Positions 54,410 through 62,175 of a stretch of 64,000 nt of DNA are shown here, in pieces; within the stretch, counting starts at the first letter, position 1; each line of letters begins with the position of its first letter. This DNA comes from SMWD01 sp002729875 (GTDB taxonomy: Bacteria; Pseudomonadota; Gammaproteobacteria; Steroidobacterales; GCA-2729495), in NCBI GenBank assembly GCA_036010905.1, contig DASCMH010000009.1, forward strand, positions 173,818 to 237,817. Direction: 5' to 3'. The position numbers and the translations under genes were made by a program. The notes under the pieces were generated by a model. That model was not told where the DNA came from. It ran no database searches and saw nothing but the letters and a program-made list of their open reading frames with translations.

Positions 54410-55543
54410 TTACGCCACGGCCTTTTCTGCCGCGCCTTTATCACCCGGCAGCATCGGTGTCGCATCCAGCACCCAGTTGCCCTGCTCGCGGCGCGCCGGG
54501 CAGGGAACTGCATAACCGACACGGCCCCGGTCTGCGGCAACCTTGCGGGTGTCGATGCGCCAGCCACGCGCTTCCCACTCGGCGATCATTTCCCGGTAAA
54601 CGGCAATCTGCTCATCGGCCGGCACCAGCAATTCCTTCGAATTCGATTCCGGGTAAATGATCGGATCCACTTCCTCGACAATGATCCGGTCTTCCTCGGC
54701 AACGAACAGGTTGGTCTCGTTCATGGCCTTGTCGTAGCCGGGATCGAGGTTGACTGAGCGCACGCTGACCAGGCGTTTCTTAATGTGAAACTCATCGACA
54801 GGCGTCTCGAACACGTACTGCATGACCTTATGGCCGGGAGCAAACGTCAGCTTCGTGGCCGTACACGTCGGCCCGTAGAAAGCGGCAAACGCATTCACCG
54901 ACGAAGCCTTGGGTTTGATTTTTCCCAGGTCTCCGCGGGCGGCGATGGTCAACAGGTCGAAGTCCTGTTCCGCACCCCATTGCGTTCTTTTGACAGCGAG
55001 CGCCGGCACAATATATTCGGCATCCGAGCCGGCAAACTTCATCCCGGTGTGCACGAACTCCGCATGTGCCGGATCAAGACCCGCTTCAACCGAGCGTTCC
55101 CAGTTTGTCTTCCATTCCACTTCAAGGTGGATACAACGCCAGCCTTCCTGGCCGTATTCTTCTATCTCCATGATCGGCGGACGTTCTTCGGCAGGCAGAT
55201 CACCGAGAAATACGTGAATCAAACCGTAACGCTCTTCGGTCGGATAGCCGTCGATTTTTGCACGAGGCGGCGGCTTGCCATCAATACCAAGCGACGGGAT
55301 CTTGGTGCACTGACCGTCGCCGTTAAACTGCCAGCCGTGATACGGGCATTCAATACAATCGCCTTTGATTTTTCCGCTGGCCAGTGACGCACTACGATGG
55401 ATACAGATGTCACTGACGCAACGCGCGACCCCTGCAGAATCCCGATACAGGGCAAAGTTCTGCCCGAGCATCCTGACCTTGATCGGCTTGTCTGCGGTCA
55501 CCGCTTCGCTGTATGCGGCTACGTACCAAAAATTTATAAGCAT
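54410..55543 (-). CDS. Rieske non-haem iron oxygenase, large subunit (paralogue 3)
   Basis: 377 residues. The Rieske ligands appear in CIHRSAS and ECPYHGW, and the mononuclear iron ligands in GLDPAHAEFVH. It shares PPRAKIDGYPTEERYG and QGNWVLDATPMLPG with the two other Rieske genes but is the most divergent of the three. No reductase is encoded nearby. The substrate is unknown. Confidence 0.93.
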   Translation of the reverse strand: MLINFWYVAAYSEAVTADKPIKVRMLGQNFALYRDSAGVARCVSDICIHRSASLASGKIKGDCIECPYHGWQFNGDGQCTKIPSLGIDGKPPPRAKIDGYPTEERYGLIHVFLGDLPAEERPPIMEIEEYGQEGWRCIHLEVEWKTNWERSVEAGLDPAHAEFVHTGMKFAGSDAEYIVPALAVKRTQWGAEQDFDLLTIAARGDLGKIKPKASSVNAFAAFYGPTCTATKLTFAPGHKVMQYVFETPVDEFHIKKRLVSVRSVNLDPGYDKAMNETNLFVAEEDRIIVEEVDPIIYPESNSKELLVPADEQIAVYREMIAEWEARGWRIDTRKVAADRGRVGYAVPCPARREQGNWVLDATPMLPGDKGAAEKAVA

Positions 55544-55651
55544 GATTCATCCCCCCTGTATAAAACTGTATGACCGATAGTACCGGCAGGTCAGAAACCC
55601 GGCAGAGAAATTGATAATAAACAATGCACAGGCTGCCCGGATCACATCGGC

Positions 55652-55861
55652 AGTGGAGAACCCGGGCTGACCCCCCTGTATCACTCAGTCTACAGCATCC
55701 TGCGCGAGAAGATCATCGGCGGTGAACTGGAAGCAGACCACCCGGTTCTCGTCATGGAAAGCCTGTACCGACCGGACCTTTATGAATATCGCAATAAGAT
55801 GCAGCGCAACCGTTCAGGCCATTGTCAGGAATTTCAAGCATTGGTGTCAGACACCAATTAA
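55652..55861 (+). pseudogene. Collapsed GntR/UTRA regulator
   Basis: The frame reads EPGLTPLYHSVYSILREKII, the start of the GntR winged-helix domain, and then jumps to LVMESLYRPDLYEYRNKMQR, which matches the end of a UTRA (HutC-type) ligand-binding domain. About 180 residues between them are missing without a frameshift. The open frame ends at TAA within the short palindrome. A deletion that joined first and last segments explains it. No start is clearly identified. Confidence 0.7.
55841..55857. repeat. Short palindromic repeat, perfect copy
   Basis: TTGGTGTCAGACACCAA, a perfect 17-base palindrome, ends the collapsed regulator and lies eight bases before the methyltransferase stop. Confidence 0.75.
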
Positions 55862-55864
55862 ACG

Positions 55865-56434
55865 CTATTTCTTTCGGGCCAGTACGTAGATCGAATCATC
55901 GTCAGACATTTTTGCGTGTTTCTCAAGCGCAACGATATCGAATGATGTTTCCAGCATCTTCGTCAGGTCCTGCTCATTGTGATAGACGAGTGTCAGATCA
56001 TTGAAAGACCTCTCACCTTCACCGAACCAGAGCGAATGCAAGATCAAGCCATTGTCATTGAGCAACTCGTGCTGGCGCTCGAACGACTGCTGCAGTTCAT
56101 CTGATGACAAATGAATGAGCGCCTTGTTGGAAAAGATGGCATCAAAAGTGCGATCCGTTTCAAGAGTACGTGCATCGAGACGCAGTAGATCCGCTGCAGG
56201 GTCTTGCTCGCGGTAACGCTGTAAAAACAACTGCGAGAAATCCGAACCGGTTACCCGGTAGCGCTGACTCAGCTTTTTAAAATCCTTGCCCGGACCCATG
56301 CCCAGTTCAAGCACGGCCGCCGCTTCCGGCAAGTACTCACCGAGCACGTCAATCAGTAACGTACCATCATGTGTCGGCGTGAATTCCGCGTAGCCATCAA
56401 CCTTTTCTTCGTTTTCATAAAAATTTTCTTCCAT
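55865..56434 (-). CDS. Class I SAM-dependent methyltransferase
   Basis: 189 residues from the ATG at 56434 (GTG at 56446 is possible). Motif I is VLELGMGPGKDF, with the acid in VTGSDFS and motif IV as FDAIFSNKALIHLS. It should methylate a small molecule or protein; substrate unknown. Cytoplasmic. Flanked on both sides by the short palindrome. Confidence 0.88.
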   Translation of the reverse strand: MEENFYENEEKVDGYAEFTPTHDGTLLIDVLGEYLPEAAAVLELGMGPGKDFKKLSQRYRVTGSDFSQLFLQRYREQDPAADLLRLDARTLETDRTFDAIFSNKALIHLSSDELQQSFERQHELLNDNGLILHSLWFGEGERSFNDLTLVYHNEQDLTKMLETSFDIVALEKHAKMSDDDSIYVLARKK

Positions 56435-56466
56435 GTTAACCACCAAAGGTGTTGCTCGGTTTAAAA

Positions 56467-56479
56467 GGTGTCAGACGCC
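56467..56479. repeat. Short palindromic repeat, near copy
   Basis: GGTGTCAGACGCC, one mismatch from the consensus, directly upstream of the methyltransferase. Confidence 0.6.
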
Positions 56480-56545
56480 AATTAATCGCAAAAGCATGTT
56501 CGAGTTATTCGCCTGTATCCGCGCAATGACTAATTATATGGTAGC

Positions 56546-57211
56546 TCAAAAAAAAACACCGGGCGCATTGACGTCGGGCGCACCGGCGGCCGAGTCATAA
56601 CCGAGGTGGCCATACTCGGACACGTCGAAACCGAGATGCGAATCCAGCTGGCTGATTGCCCTGGTCGCCAACGACTGACGTTCCGGCGGATACGGCTGAC
56701 CCGTTACCGGACAACCGCCCATGACGAAACAGCAGTCCTCGGTCACGCTGTCATCGAGGGCTTCGGCACGCATATTACGCGTGCGTTCTTGCTGTGAGAA
56801 TGTCGGCGGCGCGGGAATGATGTTCGGCTTGGTTTCCTTGCGGCCGAACCAGGCCCCGAGGATGTTCTTTGCCTTTAGCCCCCGGTATTTTCTTTTCAGC
56901 AACTTGCGGATATTTTTATGCAACACCAGCGTGTCATTGATCTTCGGATCGAAATACTGCTGATTCGCACGCAGGTGATGATTCATCAACACGACGGCCT
57001 GCTTTCTGTACGGAATATCTTTTCGAATGCGGTCTTTAACACCGGCAACATACAGTGCGGCCAAAGCCTTATCCTTAACAACCGGATTCCGGCGACCCTT
57101 CAATGGCACTACGGAATCCAATGTCGGGGGCCAAAGTGACGCCGTCCAGCCCGCGGGCTCGATCGGGTACGACTCGGTCATCAGGCCGGTCGGATCGTTA
57201 ACCCATTCGAT
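56546..57211 (-). pseudogene. Truncated paralogue of the secreted ferrochelatase-like protein
   Basis: The frame from about IEWVNDPTGLM to GVFF aligns with the C-terminal half of the 31590-33401 protein. Shared segments are FDPKINDTLVLHKNIRK, AKNILGAWFGRKE, QQERTRNMRAE, CCFVMGGC and SEYGHLGYD. About 270 N-terminal residues and the leader are missing, about 100 residues are missing internally (between MRAEALDD and DCCF, where the intact copy has its MVDSVLNL segment), and the end is shortened before a run of A/T. It abuts the stop of the DsbA-like gene. Decay by several deletions is likely, but a shortened functional derivative cannot be excluded. Confidence 0.75.
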
Positions 57212-57228
57212 TGCAGTGCCGCCTTTTG

Positions 57229-57876
57229 CTAATCCCCTGTTTCTATCTGGTCAAACGCTGAGAGCAAAACATCAGTCGGTTGTGCCCCGGAAAGTCCATG
57301 CTGACCATTGATGACAAAGAACGGCACGCCGGAAACGCTGCGTGTCTTTGAATTGGCAATACGTTCCTTGACGAGGGTCTCGTCCTCGCGGGCGGCAAGC
57401 CGTTCGGCCACCGCATCCGCATCCATCCCGACTTCGCCGGCGATCCGGGTCAGCACGGCGTGATCCCCGATGTCCTCGCAGTCGACATGGTGCGCATGGA
57501 ACAGTTTCTCGGCCAGTTCACTTGCGTCGAGTCGGTCATCGGCGCTCGCCCAGTTCATCAACACATGTGCAGACAAGGTATTGGGCGCCATCGCATCCGC
57601 ATGACTGCCGAACGCAATACCCTCCTCTTGGCCGGTTTGTTTAAGCCGGTCCATAATCGTTACGGCCCGCTCCGGCCCGAATATTTGCTGAAAGTATTGC
57701 TCGCGGTTAAGGCCCTCACGCGGGATGTCCGGACTCAGCTGGAAGGGCTGCCATGTCACGGTGACATTCAGCTCCGGGCGCTCTGCCAGCGCCGCTTCCA
57801 GCCGGCGTTTGCCGACAAAACACCAGGGGCATACCCAGTCGGAAATCACTTCGAGGTTGATTGTTGTTTCGGTCAT
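57229..57876 (-). CDS. DsbA-family thiol oxidoreductase (FrnE-like)
   Basis: 215 residues from the ATG at 57876, preceded by GGAGAG; a longer start at 57903 is less supported. The active site is VCPWCFVGKRR (C-P-W-C) at about residue 13, and the cis-Pro loop is SGVPFFVINGQ. It lacks a leader, as expected for FrnE, a cytoplasmic disulphide oxidoreductase linked to oxidative stress in some bacteria. It sits 51 bases downstream of the exported Rossmann gene. Confidence 0.92.
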   Translation of the reverse strand: MTETTINLEVISDWVCPWCFVGKRRLEAALAERPELNVTVTWQPFQLSPDIPREGLNREQYFQQIFGPERAVTIMDRLKQTGQEEGIAFGSHADAMAPNTLSAHVLMNWASADDRLDASELAEKLFHAHHVDCEDIGDHAVLTRIAGEVGMDADAVAERLAAREDETLVKERIANSKTRSVSGVPFFVINGQHGLSGAQPTDVLLSAFDQIETGD

Positions 57877-57890
57877 TGATCTCTCCTGAT

Positions 57891-57905
57891 GGGTGTCAGA
57901 CACCC
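57891..57905. repeat. Short palindromic repeat, perfect copy
   Basis: GGGTGTCAGACACCC is a perfect 15-base palindrome between the DsbA-like and exported Rossmann genes. Confidence 0.75.
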
Positions 57906-57927
57906 TTGTTTTGTTCGTCCGGCAGGT

Positions 57928-58635
57928 TTAGCGCGGCTCGTCGATGGCCGAATAAATCATGCCAAATGTGGCTTCGCTGCCGATCGACTCAACGACCAGG
58001 CGCGCGACGTCCGCGCGGCTGATCATGCCGAGGACGGAGGTTTTCTGCGTCAGGGTACCCTGCTTGTCGCGCGGGTTGTCGTTGAGAAAGCCGGGGCGGA
58101 TGATGGTCCATTTCAATCCGGAATCGATCAGGTGGCGTTCGGCTTTTTCTTTCTCCAACAGCACTGCACTCAGCGTCTTTAACATCTTGGTCGGCGCCGC
58201 GGCCCGACTGTCTCCGGCACCAAGCGACGTCACGAGGACAAACCGCTCGACCTGCGCCGCCCTGGCGCCGTCGATGGCATTGATATTGCCCACCGAATCG
58301 ACCGCAAAGCCGGCCTCCAAACTGCCGCCCAGCGTACTGATGACCGTTGCGTATTCACCGGCGGCAAAGGTACGGGTGACGGATGCCATATCCATGGCAT
58401 CGCCCACCGTGGTGCTGACACCGTCGATTTCATTCAGCGCGGTCAGATCGGACGTTTCGCGCACCAGTACCGTGACCGCTGCGCCGTTGCGGGCAAGCAG
58501 GCGAACCGTTTCCAGCCCGATGCCGCGGGTGCCGCCAAACACCAGCGTATCGGCAAAGGCCGGCCACGCCGGGGTCATGGCCATGAGAAGCGCCGCCAGC
58601 AGGGCGCCAGGGTGGGTCAATTTCCTGATATGCAT
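57928..58635 (-). CDS. Exported NAD(P)-binding Rossmann protein
   Basis: 235 residues from the ATG at 58635. A signal peptide (LLAALLMAMTPAWPAFA) is followed by TLVFGGTRGIGLETVRLLAR, the dinucleotide motif, and then VLVRETSD, RFVLVTSLGAGDSR and KWTIIRPGFLND, all typical of atypical SDRs. It shares organisation with the 8587 gene. A periplasmic Rossmann reductase is odd for the reasons given there. It is upstream of the DsbA-like gene. Confidence 0.78.
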   Translation of the reverse strand: MHIRKLTHPGALLAALLMAMTPAWPAFADTLVFGGTRGIGLETVRLLARNGAAVTVLVRETSDLTALNEIDGVSTTVGDAMDMASVTRTFAAGEYATVISTLGGSLEAGFAVDSVGNINAIDGARAAQVERFVLVTSLGAGDSRAAAPTKMLKTLSAVLLEKEKAERHLIDSGLKWTIIRPGFLNDNPRDKQGTLTQKTSVLGMISRADVARLVVESIGSEATFGMIYSAIDEPR

Positions 58636-58680
58636 TGTGTCATCATCCGTGGCAATGAAAATATTAAAAGGTACAAAATA

Positions 58681-58750
58681 GAAAAGGTACGACAAACTAC
58701 CGGGTTTATTGTCCGGCCCGCTCCGTAAAAAAACCCGGTACTTTTTTAAA
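58681..58750. repeat. Long inverted repeat at the dienelactone hydrolase 3' end
   Basis: The arms ACCGGGTTTATTG and TAAAAAAACCCGGT lie at about 58699-58740, with outer AAAAGGTAC and GTACTTTTTT flanks. The element could be a terminator for the dienelactone hydrolase gene as well as a copy of the long repeat seen at 51223 and 60263. Confidence 0.7.
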
Positions 58751-59576
58751 CGTAGCGCTCAAACCACGCCAGCATCTGCCGCCAGCCATCCTCGGCCGCT
58801 TCTTTATGATACAACGCAGCCCGGTAGTCGGCCTGGAAACCGTGGTTCGCCCCGGGATAGACAATAATCTCCGACGGATCGTTCACGCTGTCAAGTTTCT
58901 CGCGCATTTCATCAATCATCTCCAGCGGAATGCTCATGTCCTTTTCGCCATACAGCCCGAGCACCGGCGCATGCAACTGGTCGGCGATGTCCAGCGGATA
59001 GGTGCGGCCTTTGCCGATGTCACTCATGACCCCCGGCCCGACGGCCGCCAGGCGCCCGTACCAGGCCGCACCGGCACGAACACCCGGGTTGTGTGAGCTA
59101 TACAGCCAGGCAAAGCGACCGCCCCAGCAGAAACCTGTGATGGCCAGGCGCCTGGTGTCACTTTCGCCGCTGTGTTGCGCCCAGGCGACGGTCGCATCGA
59201 GATCGCTGAGCACCTGGTCGTCGGGTACCTGCATGACCACCTGTTCGATGATGTCCTGAATTTGTTCGATCCGGCTGACGTCGCCCTGGCGTTCGTAAAG
59301 GTGCGGGGCAATGGCGCAGTAGCCGGATTTGGCGAGCCGCCGGCACAGATCCTGTATATAAGCGTGCAGGCCGAAGATTTCATGGACCAGCAGGATGACC
59401 GGCGCCGGGGCGTCGGTATCGGGGCGGGCACGATAGCCCGGTATCGTGCCGTCGGGGGTCGGGATGTCGATGAAGCCGGCAACGAGGCCGTCGCTGTCGG
59501 TGATGATGGTGAGGGTGTCGTCGGAGTGTCCGGCGGCGGCGTGGTTGGCTGTGGGTTTTGATTTTTTATTGTTCAT
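58746..59576 (-). CDS. Dienelactone hydrolase family protein
   Basis: 276 residues. The nucleophile Cys lies in ITGFCWGGRF (G-x-C-x-G-G), the acid in LYGEKDMSIP and the His in PGANHGFQ, so the Cys-Asp-His triad is complete. An N-terminal extension of about 30 residues is polar. It hydrolyses dienelactone or a related ester in aromatic catabolism, in the cytoplasm. Its 3' end abuts the long repeat, and a copy of this end occurs at 51740. Confidence 0.93.
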   Translation of the reverse strand: MNNKKSKPTANHAAAGHSDDTLTIITDSDGLVAGFIDIPTPDGTIPGYRARPDTDAPAPVILLVHEIFGLHAYIQDLCRRLAKSGYCAIAPHLYERQGDVSRIEQIQDIIEQVVMQVPDDQVLSDLDATVAWAQHSGESDTRRLAITGFCWGGRFAWLYSSHNPGVRAGAAWYGRLAAVGPGVMSDIGKGRTYPLDIADQLHAPVLGLYGEKDMSIPLEMIDEMREKLDSVNDPSEIIVYPGANHGFQADYRAALYHKEAAEDGWRQMLAWFERYV

Positions 59577-59623
59577 CCAGGTCTCCTGGCGGGAGAAAAG
59601 GGAAGAAAGAAGGTGTCAGAGCC

Positions 59624-60187
59624 TTATTTTTTGCTCAAGTGCGGGTCTCCGAAAGAATCGTATTGTGTTTTCTGATCCATCCGGGCGTCACCGGTTGAAT
59701 CAAACTCAGACTCGACAACCTTGCCGAATGCATTGTAGTAAATGATCTTTTTCCTGAGGTTCGTGAACGGGTCCCAGTATTCAGAACTGGTCAGCACGCC
59801 GTGCTGATAATTGTTGTGAACATCCCTGGTGCCATCTCCGCTTGAATCGATCCTTCCGACCGCCGGCATCCCACGCTCGTATTGCACGGTCTGCTCGAAT
59901 GCCCCGTCAAAGTCGTTATCAGCCTTCATGGACTCGATAACGCCATCAAAACCGTAATTCCACAGCAGATCAATATTCCCGTCGCCGTTGCGATCGTGCT
60001 CGATCTTGCTGATCAGATCTCCCTGCCAGGTGTGAATTTCATCCAGGTTGCCGTCGCCGTTGTGGTCGAAGCCCTCGCTCGATCCCGGGAACCGATAGAG
60101 GAGAAACAGAGCAATCGCTGCGACAACGGCGCCTGCCAGGAAATACTTGATGTTCAGGCTACGGGTTGCCGATTGTTGATCTGACAC
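59624..60187 (-). CDS. Membrane-anchored EF-hand-like calcium-binding repeat protein
   Basis: 187 residues from a GTG. An N-terminal helix (YFLAGAVVAAIALFLLYRF) anchors it. Then come Asp-rich units, DHNGDGNLDEIH, DRNGDGNIDLLW, DNDFDGAFEQTV, DSSGDGTRDVHNN and DSTGDARMDQKT, resembling dockerin or thrombospondin-type-3 calcium loops. It probably binds calcium in the periplasm or at the surface. No partner is evident. Confidence 0.75.
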   Translation of the reverse strand: MSDQQSATRSLNIKYFLAGAVVAAIALFLLYRFPGSSEGFDHNGDGNLDEIHTWQGDLISKIEHDRNGDGNIDLLWNYGFDGVIESMKADNDFDGAFEQTVQYERGMPAVGRIDSSGDGTRDVHNNYQHGVLTSSEYWDPFTNLRKKIIYYNAFGKVVESEFDSTGDARMDQKTQYDSFGDPHLSKK

Positions 60188-60262
60188 TGTACGCAGTTCC
60201 TTAGATTCCAGGCTTTAAGTAACAAGAATAGCAAATTGATTACGGAGGGGTCGGATTTTATG

Positions 60263-60337
60263 AAAAGGTGCCGGGTTTATTTTCCGGTCAGCGCGTCCGT
60301 GGTCAGACCCTGGCAACAAATAAACCCGGCACCTTTT
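60263..60337. repeat. Long inverted repeat, best-conserved copy
   Basis: AAAAGGTGCCGGGTTTATTT (60263-60282) and AAATAAACCCGGCACCTTTT (60318-60337) form a perfect 20-bp inverted repeat with a 35-base centre. The element is in a gene-free gap and has no T-rich tail that would make it a plain terminator. Downstream within the gap, a plus-strand stretch CGATTTTTACTCTGACCCTA (60441-60460) echoes a further repeat motif. The 60188-60509 gap otherwise holds nothing. Confidence 0.8.
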
Positions 60338-60509
60338 TAATGACCCCTTTTCTTACTTGTCATGGGTTGAAATCCCCCGCATCCGGCGACCCTTCATCCA
60401 CCTGCAACCATTCTATCTTCGCCTCACGATGATCGTCATCCGATTTTTACTCTGACCCTATTTATTACTGACTTGACTTCCCGTCCACGATGGATTCTGC
60501 TATCCCGCA

Positions 60510-60956
60510 ATGGATCGGGACTCCTGCATCGCGTTCATAGAGCATGACTATTTCGGCAGCGTCAGCGCCGGCGATCTCGATGCGACGATGGCCTGCTTCA
60601 CCGAGGATGCCCGCGTGGTAATCCGGCACGGTGACCAGGCGGTGCGCCGATTCGCCGTGCAATCGACGGCTGACGCGGTTCCGCTCGAGGATTTTTACCG
60701 GCACCTTTGCGGCAACTACGCAGCCTGGTTCGGCGACTTCTGGCACGTCGTCGACACGGCTGCCGCGCGCGCCGCGAGCCGGTTCACCGTGCGCCTGGCA
60801 CCCAAAACCGACGGGCGCTACGCCGATGCGGGAGAACAAACCCTGCTGAACTGCAATTTTTTCGAGTTCGACGGGGCGAAGATCCGCGACATGATCATCT
60901 ACTACGCGAACCCCGGGTCCGCCGGCCTCACGCCGACCGGTTACCCGCAGGGATAA
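60510..60956 (+). CDS. NTF2-like (SnoaL-type) protein
   Basis: 148 residues, cytoplasmic. HDYFGSVSAGDLDATMACFTEDARVVI is the standard NTF2-like start. The later part (NCNFFEFDGAKIRDMIIYYA) gives the final beta strands. Such proteins are ligand-binding, cyclases or small subunits of oxygenases. It heads a three-gene operon with the small ORF and cupin. Confidence 0.8.
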   Translation: MDRDSCIAFIEHDYFGSVSAGDLDATMACFTEDARVVIRHGDQAVRRFAVQSTADAVPLEDFYRHLCGNYAAWFGDFWHVVDTAAARAASRFTVRLAPKTDGRYADAGEQTLLNCNFFEFDGAKIRDMIIYYANPGSAGLTPTGYPQG

Positions 60957-60968
60957 GGAGAACCAGCC

Positions 60969-61232
60969 ATGAAACGCGTGCAGACCGAAGCGCCGCCACT
61001 GACCGAAGAAGAAAAGGACTGGATCGCCAGGAACGCGGCCGCGCAGCGCGAACGGCACGATGCGATCGTGGCCGAGATGGAGGCCCTCACCCCCGAACGC
61101 GACGCCTGGATCGACGGTTTCTTCGAGCGCATCCAGACACGCGGCTTCAATACCAACTGCGATGAACGGCAGCTCATCGACAAGGATGAGCTCCCCGAGA
61201 AACCCGACCGCCCCTTCAAGGTCACGTTCTGA
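60969..61232 (+). CDS. Small conserved-looking protein, unknown
   Basis: 87 residues, rich in Glu, Arg and Ala (LTEEEKDWIARNAAAQRERH), probably helical. A strong AAGGAG precedes the ATG. Its TGA overlaps the ATG of the cupin gene (TGATGG), so translation is coupled. Role unknown; likely co-functions with the cupin and NTF2-like proteins. Confidence 0.75.
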   Translation: MKRVQTEAPPLTEEEKDWIARNAAAQRERHDAIVAEMEALTPERDAWIDGFFERIQTRGFNTNCDERQLIDKDELPEKPDRPFKVTF

Positions 61233-62080
61233 TGGCCCGCCCGCACATCGAGCCCTACGTCGAACTCAACGACGACTACCAGCCCTTCACGCTGCGCGAC
61301 TTCCCTGCAGGGGCGCATTACAAGGCGCTGAGCCTGGACGAAGACACCGGCGCCTGCAGCCTGAAGATGCGCTTCGATGCAGGTTACAGCCGGCCGCCCG
61401 GCATGAGCTATTCAGACGCAGAACTATTCGTCCTCGAGGGGCGCGTGGAAGTCGGCGAACACACTTATGGCCGCGGCCAGTACTTCTTCATCCCGGCGGG
61501 TATCTCGATGGGTGCGATGCACTCGGCCGATGGTTTCGAGGCGCTGGTGTTCTATAACGACGGGCCGCCGAGCCACGTCGAATCTGATCAGCATCACGAG
61601 CTGGCGCTAAATGAAGCCTTTGTATCAACAAATGCCTATCTCGATGCGCCCTGGCTCGGCACAGCGCGGCGCAACCCCGGCGTCGCCAGCGGCTTCGCCG
61701 TCAAGTCGCTACGCATGAACCCGGCGACCAAGGCCAACACCTTTTTATACGCCGCGATCCCGGAGTTCATCCAGGACAATATTTCCTATCACGACTGCGC
61801 CGAAGAGGCATATCACATACACGGCGACTGCTCGATGATGCAATTCGGCGAGTTGCCGACCGGCGGCTACTTCTGGCGGCCCGCCTACATCAACCACGGA
61901 TGCTTCTGGTCGAAACACGGCTGCATCGCGCTGGCCCGGATCGACGGCGAGCTCTATAACTACTTCCACTACAACCCGTGGACCACGCCGGACGAGAATG
62001 CGCGCAGAGCGGCGTCGATGCTATATAAAGAAAAGCCGAATCTCGTTGAGTGGACTACACGGGGCGGCCACAACCATTGA
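61232..62080 (+). CDS. Bicupin (DUF4437-like) protein
   Basis: 282 residues with two cupin halves. The first contains SYSDAELFVLEGRVEVGEHTYG and a following RGQYFFIPAG; the second contains YHDCAEEAYHIHGDC and the RPAYINHGCFW His, giving a possible metal site. It may be a dioxygenase or a binding protein. It is third in the operon and coupled to the small protein. Confidence 0.78.
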   Translation: MARPHIEPYVELNDDYQPFTLRDFPAGAHYKALSLDEDTGACSLKMRFDAGYSRPPGMSYSDAELFVLEGRVEVGEHTYGRGQYFFIPAGISMGAMHSADGFEALVFYNDGPPSHVESDQHHELALNEAFVSTNAYLDAPWLGTARRNPGVASGFAVKSLRMNPATKANTFLYAAIPEFIQDNISYHDCAEEAYHIHGDCSMMQFGELPTGGYFWRPAYINHGCFWSKHGCIALARIDGELYNYFHYNPWTTPDENARRAASMLYKEKPNLVEWTTRGGHNH

Positions 62081-62140
62081 TGATAAATAGGGCCAAGAAG
62101 ACCCGGATAGCCGCCCGGAAAATCGGTTCGACCCCTTTTC

Positions 62141-62157
62141 TGGATGTCTGACACCAA
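62141..62157. repeat. Short palindromic repeat, near copy
   Basis: TGGATGTCTGACACCAA differs from the perfect palindrome by one base. It lies just upstream of recQ. Confidence 0.6.
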
Positions 62158-62175
62158 CCTGCTATCCTCCCCGCA

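Noticed and set aside
57959..58681. 240-codon plus-strand ORF opposite the Rossmann protein
   Set aside because: Serine- and Pro-rich shadow with no domain.
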